Of a DNA stretch of 64,000 nucleotides, positions 37,689 through 45,888 are shown one piece after another. The translations under genes were made by a program, and so were the position numbers. This DNA is from Bradyrhizobium diazoefficiens (GTDB lineage Bacteria > Pseudomonadota > Alphaproteobacteria > Rhizobiales > Xanthobacteraceae), in assembly GCF_016616425.1 (NCBI RefSeq), contig NZ_CP067101.1:186001-250000 (forward strand), in the 5' to 3' direction. How positions within the stretch are numbered: the first letter of the stretch is position 1; the number at the start of each line of letters is the position of its first letter. Under the pieces are notes generated by a model. It saw nothing but the letters and a program-made list of their open reading frames with translations. It was not told the origin of the DNA and did not search any database.

Positions 37689-38057
37689 ATGATTCGACGT
37701 ACAGTGCTTGGTCTGAGCGCCGCAATGATCTGGATGGTGTCCGCCGCCGCGCAGGAGGCCCAGCCCTCTTACCGGGCCGACCCGACGGTCTACAAAGTCA
37801 TCTTCGAAGATCAGAACTTTCGCGTGATCGCCGGCACCTGGAAAAAAGGTTCAACTGACAAGCCGCATTCTCACCCTTCTCCTTTCGTCGTCTATGCGCT
37901 TAACGATTGCACCCTGCGGCTTCATAATCCAGACGGCACAAATCGCGACGCCAAGAGCAAGGCTGGAACGGCCTTTGCGGGACCCATTACATCCTCGCAC
38001 ACGGCTGAGAATATCAGCGGGTCGGATTGCCAGGCCATTTTTGTTGAACGCAAGTAA
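37689..38057 (+). CDS. Exported small cupin-like protein
   Basis: 122 residues with a signal peptide ending near residue 21 (VSAAAQE). The mature part reads as a short cupin: PHSHPSPFVVYAL (His ligands) and later ITSSHTAENISG. AAGGAA precedes the ATG. Probably a periplasmic beta-barrel domain; ligand unknown. Confidence 0.65.
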   Translation: MIRRTVLGLSAAMIWMVSAAAQEAQPSYRADPTVYKVIFEDQNFRVIAGTWKKGSTDKPHSHPSPFVVYALNDCTLRLHNPDGTNRDAKSKAGTAFAGPITSSHTAENISGSDCQAIFVERK

Positions 38058-38102
38058 TTCATCCTCATCGCTTTGTCTGACGAACCGTTATTGGAGACAA
38101 CT

Positions 38103-38402
38103 ATGCGCGTAATGCTCAAATTCACATTGCCGGTCGAAAAGGGAAACGAGGCGTTCAAGGATGGCGCGCTTGCAAAGACGCTCGGATCGATCATGACCGA
38201 TCTCAAGCCTGAGGCGGCCTATTTTGGGTCGTTGGACGGCAAACGCGGAGGGATGATATTTTTCGATCTCTCGAAGCCGTCGCAGATCGTCGAAGTTCTT
38301 GAACCGTTCTTTTTGAATCTCAATGCGGAGACTGAAATCGTGCCGGTCATGAATCCTGACGACTTGCGCGAGGGACTTTCAAACGCCGCCGCTCAGAAGT
38401 AA
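38103..38402 (+). CDS. Small cytoplasmic protein of unknown function
   Basis: 99 residues with no signal; MRVMLKFTLPVEKGNEAFKD and the alternating strand-helix pattern suggest a ferredoxin-like alpha/beta sandwich of the kind seen in DUF3303-like proteins. The start is ATG 38103 after TTGGAG; the frame is open ten codons upstream. It follows the exported cupin gene by 45 bp, likely in the same transcript. Confidence 0.65.
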   Translation: MRVMLKFTLPVEKGNEAFKDGALAKTLGSIMTDLKPEAAYFGSLDGKRGGMIFFDLSKPSQIVEVLEPFFLNLNAETEIVPVMNPDDLREGLSNAAAQK

Positions 38403-39122
38403 TCCGGCGTTTCGAAACCATAGCAGGCAGCGATTTCGCTGCCCGCTGGGAGGTGTTTGCTTCAATCCAGCTGGAGCCGTGTACCGATAAACTTGGTGCC
38501 GTGACGCGACGAAGACTCTGTCCGCGCCGCGCCAATAGCAGCCGATCCTCAGATCTGATCCGCTCGGCCACGCGCCTAGCGTTCGCCGCTACTGTCCGGA
38601 GCACAAGGTCGGACAGGATCGTAGTTCGGCTTCGGACACTTTGGTGGCTGGCGGAGAGAGTGTCCAAATAGGACTATATTGTCCTCATTCGTACAAGGTC
38701 GCCGATCTTCACGAAACTCCTGCTCCATGGTGGCAAGCAGTACAGCAGACCTCAGGGTCGTTCGCCCGTGGTCGCGAGCAATCTTCACGCAAATATGGGC
38801 CGGAGTATGGGCGAAAGCGTTAGGCGGAAGCTTGGTTTGGTTGGAAAGTTAGAGGCGACAGCACTTCTCCCGCGCTCAGAATAGCTCAACGAGGCAATCA
38901 CCACTTTAAAAGATTCTCTAACTTTTATACAAGTTCTACGGGTATTAATGCAGCGCTTTGATTTCTGCCCGGCGCGCCGCCCTGCCTAACTCGCGGACCA
39001 ACCTGATGGTTCGCACTTTCGAGGACAGCCGCAAGCGCACTGCATCAAATGTCAAAATCCGCGGGTATTCTGCTGCCGGTGCAAGACAGTTCAAGCGCAG
39101 CGCCTCGCCAAAAATTCCGGTG
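38403..39122. other. 720 bp island-edge stretch
   Basis: Begins with a hairpin (ggcagcg-attt-cgctgcc, 38426-38443) behind the small gene, then the tRNA-Ser 3'-end relic at 38649, then a more A+T-rich part around 38880-38950 that differs from its surroundings. Short open frames on both strands near 38945-39187 have no recognisable family. It looks like the left junction of the island carrying the defence operon. Confidence 0.6.
38649..38663 (-). repeat. tRNA-Ser 3'-end relic, candidate island end
   Basis: tggcggagagagtgt matches the last 14 bases of the tRNA-Ser gene at 61250 (minus strand, CCA included), plus one base shared with the other relics. The following bases (ccaaatagg) differ from the repeat body of copies 1-3. 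Short, but its position just outside the defence operon and its orientation suit an attachment-site remnant. Confidence 0.5.
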
Positions 39123-41798
39123 TTAGAAGTAATAGGCGTTTTCGCTCTGCTGGAGTAGCAGCTCAATGATCGCGAGGTCCGGCGCATCCTCAGGCAGCTT
39201 CAGCCCCCTCAAGATGGCTCTGTCGATTTCGGCCTGTAGTTTCTTCGCGGAATCCCTCGATCCCTTGTGGTAATTTGTACTCAGTTCCTCGGCCAGCTTG
39301 TGAAGCCGCTTATTGTCGACCAGCGTAAGCTGGGCCGGACCGCTTTCTGATCGCTTAACCAGGAATGGCGACGGCACCGGGAATGTTTCGAAGGTGCGGC
39401 CGACTGAAAATCGCGGCATCCAGCTCATTGATCTCGTGAGCGTGATCCTGGCCCAGGCAGCAAAAATTCGCGACCCTAAAAGCGCCGGAACTCCGCCATC
39501 GCCATCGATGATGAAGAATCGCTGCGCTGGTACTTCGTCGGGCTTAAGCACTGCAAATTCGCACGGTACAACACCGTCGGAGAGGATATATCGCGACATG
39601 CCTTTTGCGGGCTTCGACCAAGCAACCCGCAGATCAGCTGGCCGCTTTCCGGTGAGCAAATAGTTCCGATCGCGTTGATCGCGCTGATCAACGTGACGCA
39701 GCAACGACCGTGCAGCCCTGTCCCCAGATTCAGACGCCTGTTGAACGGCGCGACGAGGCAGAACGTGCTCCCGGCCTTCGGCGGCCTGCAACCGGGATAG
39801 CGAGGCCCTGTATTGACGCATTTCCGCCCGGAGCGAACTCGACATCCGGGTCTTCCAGGTCTCCCAGTCAGCAGCGGTAAGTCTAACGACATCCCTGGGA
39901 TCAATGCCTCTCGTTGCCAACCCCTTGTTTTCCTTCCTCCGGGGCAGAGGCGGCAGTCTCAGTTGGCGCGGCATAAAGGGAAGCTCGACGTTCGAGTCAC
40001 CCATCAAGATTTCCCTGATTGATTCTCGATCTGTGTACCGGATAATCGCCCACCCCTGTCTGCCGGCGGCCTTGAGAGCGGCGAACGATGGAGCTTCGGC
40101 ACAGATCGCGATGCCCTTGAAAGCCCCTGATGCTCGCTTGAAGCCTGCCGCAAGATCGGGAAATGCGAGGTCCCGTTTGATCCTGGGTGGCACGTCGATC
40201 TCGGAAATGAAATCAGCAAATCCTACGGGCAGGGCATCATGCAAGACAGCGTTAGCAAAATTCTCGAACTGCGTTCTGCGGTCGCGCAACTGGACTATTC
40301 CGTCAACAGTTGTACCTGTACCGCGCGGAAACCCTTTCGCGGTGAAGCGCGCTGACCATGCAGCCGAATGGCCATGGTGCGCCCAAGTCACTTCCGAGGC
40401 GAGTCCGAGTTCTCCCCGATCTTTATATCCGAAAGCAAAGGTCAGCAGCTGTTCCGGAGCGCCCACAGGGTACTCCTTGAGGCGCCGACGAAGCGGACCG
40501 TCCATGCCGCATAGAACGGCACTCCCGGCGATAACATCAGCAATGCGGCGATCGAACGCCCTGCGCGGATTCCCTGTCCAGAACGGAGAGCGAGCGACGG
40601 ACGTGTCTATGACAGCGTTGAAGCCGAAGGCACCGAATTCTCCCAACAATGCTTGGTCGGACAAGGCGCGCGAAGGAACATCTTCCGGCAGCGCTGGCGC
40701 GATGAGGGAAATGCCGTTCCATTCTGAATTTAGCCGGGAAAGGATCGCTTCATGCAGGCTGGAAACACGTGGGCTCATAAAGGCCTCGTCGTCCGCCAGC
40801 AGGACAACAACATCGTAGCCGCCACCGGGCGGCTCGGCGGATGATGGACGATCAGGTCTGCCTCTCACGGACTTCTTTGGTGGGTTTTGACCGACTTCCT
40901 CAACGTCCACCGATATCCGGCCTTGCCCGATATCGGCTGGCCGCCATTCTGGCGAAGTTATGAGTCGCGCGATGTCAAATGCGCGCCGACCTCCAGCAAC
41001 CACGACCAAGATTCTTACGTCCCGATCACTCTCCCGCGCAGCCGTCTCATCAGCGGGATCCGAAGACGAATACGTTTGGACCGCAGCTTCCCGAAGCTCT
41101 TCGTCAACAACAACCAGTCCAAGCCTCTCCACGATCTGTCGTGTTCGATCATGCAGGTCTTCCACGCGGCCTGCCCTTTCAAACAGCCGGGTGACGTCAG
41201 CCGGAATTTGAACGACCAGCTCATTGAATCCGCGCGACAGAAGCTCCAATCCCGATAGAGCCGACAACACGGTCGGGTCCAGACCGAATTCCAGCGCCAA
41301 CCGCCGTAACCCGATGAGGACCTGTTGTCGCGCCAGGGTCTGGTCTCGCCAAACCCGAGCCCTTTCGTCGCCAAACCGGCTTCGCATGAAGTCAAGGGCG
41401 GAGCTGATCAGCCCAGTGACGTTCTGATCAGGGACGCTCAGGGCAAGATCGAGACCTGTGATAGGCACGGCGGAAAGCACCTGATCTCGTTCTTCTTCGA
41501 AGGCATTCCAGATTTCCTGCGGTGTTCCGACGAACGCCTGATCTTTCCAGATAAACACATCCGTCCATGCAGATCCGATGCGAACAGGTCGATAAGCCTC
41601 GGACAGATGAACAATTTCGTTCGACTCGAATACCTCGAAGCCAGTGATCAATCCCAGGTGGTCGGCATCGACTGAGCACGTTGCCGTATACCAGGCATTT
41701 GGTCTGGGACCGCTTGCAAAGCACGGGAGTGCAAATCCACGACGGGTCATTGCAACATAGCCGGCCAATGTCAGCTCGACGGGCCCCCGATCGATCAT
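39123..41798 (-). CDS. Large protein with type IIG-like C-terminal tail, unknown role
   Basis: 891 residues, no recognised family over most of its length. About residues 260-430 look like an alpha/beta Rossmann-like domain (DVRILVVVAGG, YDVVVLLADDEAF). The last 125 residues resemble the target-recognition and tail region of type IIG/PglX-like restriction-methyltransferases: LGSRIFAAWARITLTRS, then FETFPVP, and a final AEIDRAILRGL. The methyltransferase motifs (NPPY/F and the AdoMet glycine loop) are not seen, so it is not an intact methylase. Its ATG overlaps the stop of the 41798-42622 gene by one base (TGATG), so the two act as a pair, last in the defence operon. Confidence 0.65.
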   Translation of the reverse strand: MIDRGPVELTLAGYVAMTRRGFALPCFASGPRPNAWYTATCSVDADHLGLITGFEVFESNEIVHLSEAYRPVRIGSAWTDVFIWKDQAFVGTPQEIWNAFEEERDQVLSAVPITGLDLALSVPDQNVTGLISSALDFMRSRFGDERARVWRDQTLARQQVLIGLRRLALEFGLDPTVLSALSGLELLSRGFNELVVQIPADVTRLFERAGRVEDLHDRTRQIVERLGLVVVDEELREAAVQTYSSSDPADETAARESDRDVRILVVVAGGRRAFDIARLITSPEWRPADIGQGRISVDVEEVGQNPPKKSVRGRPDRPSSAEPPGGGYDVVVLLADDEAFMSPRVSSLHEAILSRLNSEWNGISLIAPALPEDVPSRALSDQALLGEFGAFGFNAVIDTSVARSPFWTGNPRRAFDRRIADVIAGSAVLCGMDGPLRRRLKEYPVGAPEQLLTFAFGYKDRGELGLASEVTWAHHGHSAAWSARFTAKGFPRGTGTTVDGIVQLRDRRTQFENFANAVLHDALPVGFADFISEIDVPPRIKRDLAFPDLAAGFKRASGAFKGIAICAEAPSFAALKAAGRQGWAIIRYTDRESIREILMGDSNVELPFMPRQLRLPPLPRRKENKGLATRGIDPRDVVRLTAADWETWKTRMSSSLRAEMRQYRASLSRLQAAEGREHVLPRRAVQQASESGDRAARSLLRHVDQRDQRDRNYLLTGKRPADLRVAWSKPAKGMSRYILSDGVVPCEFAVLKPDEVPAQRFFIIDGDGGVPALLGSRIFAAWARITLTRSMSWMPRFSVGRTFETFPVPSPFLVKRSESGPAQLTLVDNKRLHKLAEELSTNYHKGSRDSAKKLQAEIDRAILRGLKLPEDAPDLAIIELLLQQSENAYYF

Positions 41799-42622
41799 CA
41801 GAGCATTCCCTGCCCCTGGAAGAACCTCTTCGCAATATCGGCTATCTCTTTCTGAAAATCGTCGGGCGTCGTGTTGGGCTGCCAGTCATAGACCTCCCAA
41901 GAAATTCCGGCAGCCTTCAATTGAGAGATGAAGCCGACATTCGGACTGCCGCCGTCTTCTTCGAGGTATTGCTTCGGGAGTATCGCGAGCAAAACATTGC
42001 CATTCAGCAGAACATCGTGGTTGCACGCCACCTCGATTGCTGAAGCCCTCTTGTCGGGTTGATTGCTGCCGCTTCGTGCCATTAGAGCGATGTCCACGAA
42101 CCCGCGAGTGACGGTCTCGTGTACCGGTACGCCGTCAAGAATATCGTTGCGCAAGTTTCCGTCGAGATAGTCGCCCAGCGCTCCGAATGCCCAGGCAATC
42201 TGCCCAGCCACGGCGGCATGCGTAGGAGCGAGTTCATAATCCTCCAAATACACGTAAGGATCGGATTGCGCTTCAAATACTCCCTTGACCGCGCCGCCCG
42301 TATCGAACGGATAGACATGGAATGGAGTGGGCACGGCCTCCGGCTTCACGATGAATACAAACGGAAACCGATTGATCTGATGGGATTTTGCATCACCGTC
42401 CTTGAGACGGTAGGCGGCCCGCATGGCGAAGAAATAGACCAGATTCCTGTTGAAGACAGAGCAGGTGCGGGCCTCCAATTTGCCGCTGTCAACGATTTCG
42501 CGTGCGACACCGACGGCCGTGACGTGGATGAGAGGCAATTTGTCGCTGATCTTGCCTGATTGAGAGCGCTGTCGCAGCTGGCGATTTGGCATGCCGCCGT
42601 TTCTTCTTCTGACGCCGGGCAT
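41798..42622 (-). CDS. Predicted ADP-ribosyltransferase-like (DarT-like) protein
   Basis: 274 residues. The N-terminal part reads PLIHVTAVGVAREIVDSGKL, the His-strand plus helix seen in DarT/RES-type ADP-ribosyltransferase folds (His 33). LVYFFAMRAAYR (Tyr 63 or 71) and SAIEVACNHDVLL (Glu 197) are candidates for the remaining active-site positions. This is a motif-level inference; no characterised homologue is known to me. It follows the AIPR gene after a 207 bp gap and is coupled to the 891-residue gene. A start at 42592 is also possible. Confidence 0.6.
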   Translation of the reverse strand: MPGVRRRNGGMPNRQLRQRSQSGKISDKLPLIHVTAVGVAREIVDSGKLEARTCSVFNRNLVYFFAMRAAYRLKDGDAKSHQINRFPFVFIVKPEAVPTPFHVYPFDTGGAVKGVFEAQSDPYVYLEDYELAPTHAAVAGQIAWAFGALGDYLDGNLRNDILDGVPVHETVTRGFVDIALMARSGSNQPDKRASAIEVACNHDVLLNGNVLLAILPKQYLEEDGGSPNVGFISQLKAAGISWEVYDWQPNTTPDDFQKEIADIAKRFFQGQGML

Positions 42623-42829
42623 TTTGCGATCGTCTCTCGGGCGGATTGAAATCCTGGGCAGTCGCTGAGCGAATCAGTAACGTGTATTTCTCGCCTCACT
42701 ATCAAAATCAGGGAGGATGAGCATCATCGTCATTTCAGCAGCGATATCCTCGACCTGCTTCGCAGCGAGCCGGAGAGGAAGTGCAACCATCGCTCAAGCC
42801 TGTCTTGCCGAAGTAATCCCGGAGAGCCT

Positions 42830-44914
42830 CTAGGGCGCCGCCGTGGCTTCCGCATCAACCCTTGAAACAATGCCAATGACACCGGCCCGTTCACAGGCGT
42901 GATACGCTTCCAGGGCCGGCTTGGCCTGTCTGGCGGAGGGCTTTTTGTCCCACCCGCCCGCGGCGTAGCTGGCAATGGTTCGACAGATGGCCGCGACCTT
43001 CCAGTGAACGACGCCGGCCTTCTGCCCGCGCTCCGCAACTTCGAGCCACGTTGACGCGCTGACATTCATGCATTGCTCGATGCGCTCATAGTCCGCAACC
43101 GAATGGGCCCGAGGAGGCGACGCGGGTGCATTGTCATCACCATCTGCCGCGGCGTATGAAAGTTCCGAGGGCAGCGGTTCGGAAAGCGCGGGCAGCCGGC
43201 CCATGATATCCATCCAGCACTCTTCCTTCTTGAACCATTCGCTGGGGTTCTTCTGCCCGGCTGAACGGCGCAGAAGCGCATCGATCTGCGGTGCCCAGGC
43301 TTCGACCAGTCGCCCAAGTTCAGGGCTTGCGGACTGACGGGACCACAGCCGGTCGAAGTCGACGCGGCCACCGGTTTTCTGGGCTAGGCCTGACACGACA
43401 TACGCCGTAATCTGCGCGCCGTACGCCGGGAATTTCATCGCCCGAATTTTCTTCTCGACGGCGCGATAGAAAATCGCTTTGGCGACGAGCCGCTTGAACC
43501 ACGTTGCGTCAGGCGGCGGGGCATTGCCGTCCTTCATCCGCTGCATGAAATGCTGAAAGTTCTTCTGACCGCCAAGGCAGACGCGGTAGGGCAGGCCGTC
43601 CCACGCGGTCAGATAGCGCGCCAGATCGAGCTTGCTGATCCGCCGCTGCTTCGGCGTCTGCGCGCGGAAGGACTGCTGATCCGACTTCCGGTAGGCGGCT
43701 TTCTGCTCGGCGGCCAGATAGGACCCTCGCGCGCGTTCGTAGAACCAGCGTCCCTTGCCGTCGTCGAGCCAGGTGTTGTTCGCGATTTCCTCGACCTGCT
43801 GATGGAAGGGGTCGCCTGCCGAGAAATCCGCGAGCTGGACGGTATTCTGCCGGTTTGCCGCCCGCGAAATGGAAGCAACCATTTCGCGAAGGTCCGCGCC
43901 GCCCACCTTGATGATCTTCACGGGAACGGCGACATTTCCGAGATTGAGGCTCTCCTTGCGACGGGCCCGGTGAAGCGAGGCTGTCGTCTGCCCGCCGTTC
44001 ACGATCTGCAGCCCTTTGAGCGATCTGATCGAAAGCCGTCCGGCCTTGTCGTTCACGATCTCCAGGTCATCAACCGTTGCAACTATGCCGTTGTTGTAGG
44101 CCAGGAACATCGAAGGCTGGTCGGCAATGGTGCGCCTGAGTTCGGCGTTGACGCTCTTCCGGCCCTGCAGGCCGAGAAACGCGCGGACGTTCAGTTCGAG
44201 CAGGCGTACGCCGTAGCGCTCGTAGATGCGCGAAAGCGCTTCGCCCGGCAGCACTGAAAGGTATGCGTCGTACTCGCCGGCCTGGCTGGGTACGTGCAGA
44301 CACGGGACGGCGCTCCCGGTCAGAGTCTCAAGATCTACCGCAATGTCTGCCCGCGTTTCGCCTTCGCCGAGGATTCTCTGGAGCCGTACGATGTCGTAGG
44401 TGTCAAATTCAACCTTTCGATCTCGCCAGTCGGTAGAGCCGGCCGCCTTATCGACGATCCCGTTCGTGAGTAGAATGATTCTCACGCTTCCCAACGTCCG
44501 TGCCTGAGCCTCGATCAGTCTGGCAAGGTCGCTTGCATCGCTGTTCGAGGGCTCGAGCTCGGCGGCCAAGCCTTCAATGCAGGCGTTGATGAAACGAAGG
44601 GCCCGCTCGAAGGCCTTCGTCACTTCCGCGGCGGGAATCTTGCCGGGCGGAAGGTCCTCGCGGAAGATAGTGGTAAAGAGTTCGAGCCGGGATCGCTCTT
44701 CGTCAAATGTATATCCGTCGATGCGATATATCGCATTCTTTATGCGCCCCTGCTGGAATAACGGAAAGGTGCCTTCCAGCTGTCCGGCCTCTTCAAGGTG
44801 CTCCAAGATCTGTCGCGTAAATAATTCCTGGGAGAACGGCTCCTCTTTCGACAAGGCCTCTTCAACGTCACTGAGAATCTTTTCAGCGAACTTAGCAACC
44901 GCATCGTCGATCAT
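42830..44914 (-). CDS. AIPR family protein (abortive-infection phage resistance)
   Basis: 694 residues. The AIPR core is visible at about 265-345: FLAYNNGIVATVDDLEI, then LKGLQIVNGGQTTASLHRA, the pattern that defines the family. The C-terminal third is unlike anything recognised. AIPR proteins occur in restriction-modification neighbourhoods and in Abi systems; a biochemical role is not firmly established. Its start overlaps the stop of the PD-(D/E)XK gene by 4 bp. Confidence 0.85.
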   Translation of the reverse strand: MIDDAVAKFAEKILSDVEEALSKEEPFSQELFTRQILEHLEEAGQLEGTFPLFQQGRIKNAIYRIDGYTFDEERSRLELFTTIFREDLPPGKIPAAEVTKAFERALRFINACIEGLAAELEPSNSDASDLARLIEAQARTLGSVRIILLTNGIVDKAAGSTDWRDRKVEFDTYDIVRLQRILGEGETRADIAVDLETLTGSAVPCLHVPSQAGEYDAYLSVLPGEALSRIYERYGVRLLELNVRAFLGLQGRKSVNAELRRTIADQPSMFLAYNNGIVATVDDLEIVNDKAGRLSIRSLKGLQIVNGGQTTASLHRARRKESLNLGNVAVPVKIIKVGGADLREMVASISRAANRQNTVQLADFSAGDPFHQQVEEIANNTWLDDGKGRWFYERARGSYLAAEQKAAYRKSDQQSFRAQTPKQRRISKLDLARYLTAWDGLPYRVCLGGQKNFQHFMQRMKDGNAPPPDATWFKRLVAKAIFYRAVEKKIRAMKFPAYGAQITAYVVSGLAQKTGGRVDFDRLWSRQSASPELGRLVEAWAPQIDALLRRSAGQKNPSEWFKKEECWMDIMGRLPALSEPLPSELSYAAADGDDNAPASPPRAHSVADYERIEQCMNVSASTWLEVAERGQKAGVVHWKVAAICRTIASYAAGGWDKKPSARQAKPALEAYHACERAGVIGIVSRVDAEATAAP

Positions 44915-45888
44915 TGGCGACCTCCCTGCACGAACGCGTCGAGAGTGGCCGCGGGGTCAACCGCGAAATTCGAGATGGCGCGTACCTCAAGAGTATAGAT
45001 TGCTTCGACGATGGCGACCGGCAGAGCGCCCCGGTGCAGGCGCGGAAATCCATCAGTAACGGAGTAGGCGTCGATTGATCGTTGCTGAACCCGGGGTAAC
45101 AGCCTGGCTGTATCGTCATCCGGCATCAGGCCGCGACCAAGAAGCGCATCCTCAAATGCGCGCCGCGAAGCATCATCTGGCAAGCTTCCGGTGATTGCTG
45201 CAATAATGTCCTGGAGGCATCGTCCGCTAGGCAGTTCGATAAGCCTGACGTGGAGGAGGTCCAGTTGTCGAAGTCCCATCAAGTCGAGCTGGTCCAGCTT
45301 CGAAATGGTGATCGAGGATGATGGACCGAGACCAGTCTTGATTTCGAGCGCATGACCGTTGCTTTCGAAGTCGTGCAGGCCGTCTTCAGGCGACTTCCAG
45401 GCGGACAAGCGCCGCCGATCGGCCGAAAGTAGCTGTTCCAGAACAAGAAGCTCACCTAGCAGGCCTATGGTTTCCTGCCGCGAGAGTCCGCTGCGCCGCT
45501 CGCGCAGAAACTGCCTCCATGCAAGCAGGCGTCCAAGGAACCGGCTGAGGGCATCCTCAGAGCCTGCCTCTGCAGCGGCAGCAACAACGTCCGCGCAGAT
45601 GGTAGTGAAAAGGTCCCGCCTGTTGATATCCTCTAGGGAAAGGACCAGGAACGGGCCCAACTGGTCGGAGATGGTACTCAATCGCATCCCACCCAGTTCG
45701 AAGAGAGCTTCAGGTGTGGGCGCGGTCTGCAGCATTAGGCAGGGCGCACTGTCAGTAGCTCTTATCCCTGCGAGAATATTCAACGGCAGGTCCGTCGATA
45801 TCAATCTCGTCCGATACTGCCGTGCAACCGGCGCCGTGCGCGTGAGTTCGTCCCAGACTTCGGTGAGAGCTTCCAGCCAGGCCATCAC
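44911..45888 (-). CDS. PD-(D/E)XK motif protein (DUF4420 type)
   Basis: 325 residues. The nuclease core near 185-205 reads LHDFESNGHALEIKTG: an acidic residue and the ExK pair needed for metal-dependent DNA cleavage. The context SRQETIGLLGELLVLEQLL is typical of the DUF4420 group, which travels with Z1 and AIPR proteins. It is the likely endonuclease of the operon. Four-base ATGA overlaps join it to both neighbours. Confidence 0.83.
   Translation of the reverse strand: MMAWLEALTEVWDELTRTAPVARQYRTRLISTDLPLNILAGIRATDSAPCLMLQTAPTPEALFELGGMRLSTISDQLGPFLVLSLEDINRRDLFTTICADVVAAAAEAGSEDALSRFLGRLLAWRQFLRERRSGLSRQETIGLLGELLVLEQLLSADRRRLSAWKSPEDGLHDFESNGHALEIKTGLGPSSSITISKLDQLDLMGLRQLDLLHVRLIELPSGRCLQDIIAAITGSLPDDASRRAFEDALLGRGLMPDDDTARLLPRVQQRSIDAYSVTDGFPRLHRGALPVAIVEAIYTLEVRAISNFAVDPAATLDAFVQGGRQ

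Noticed and set aside
38945..39187. Short frames on both strands at the island edge
   Set aside because: Overlap the end of the 891-residue gene and have no family or start signal.
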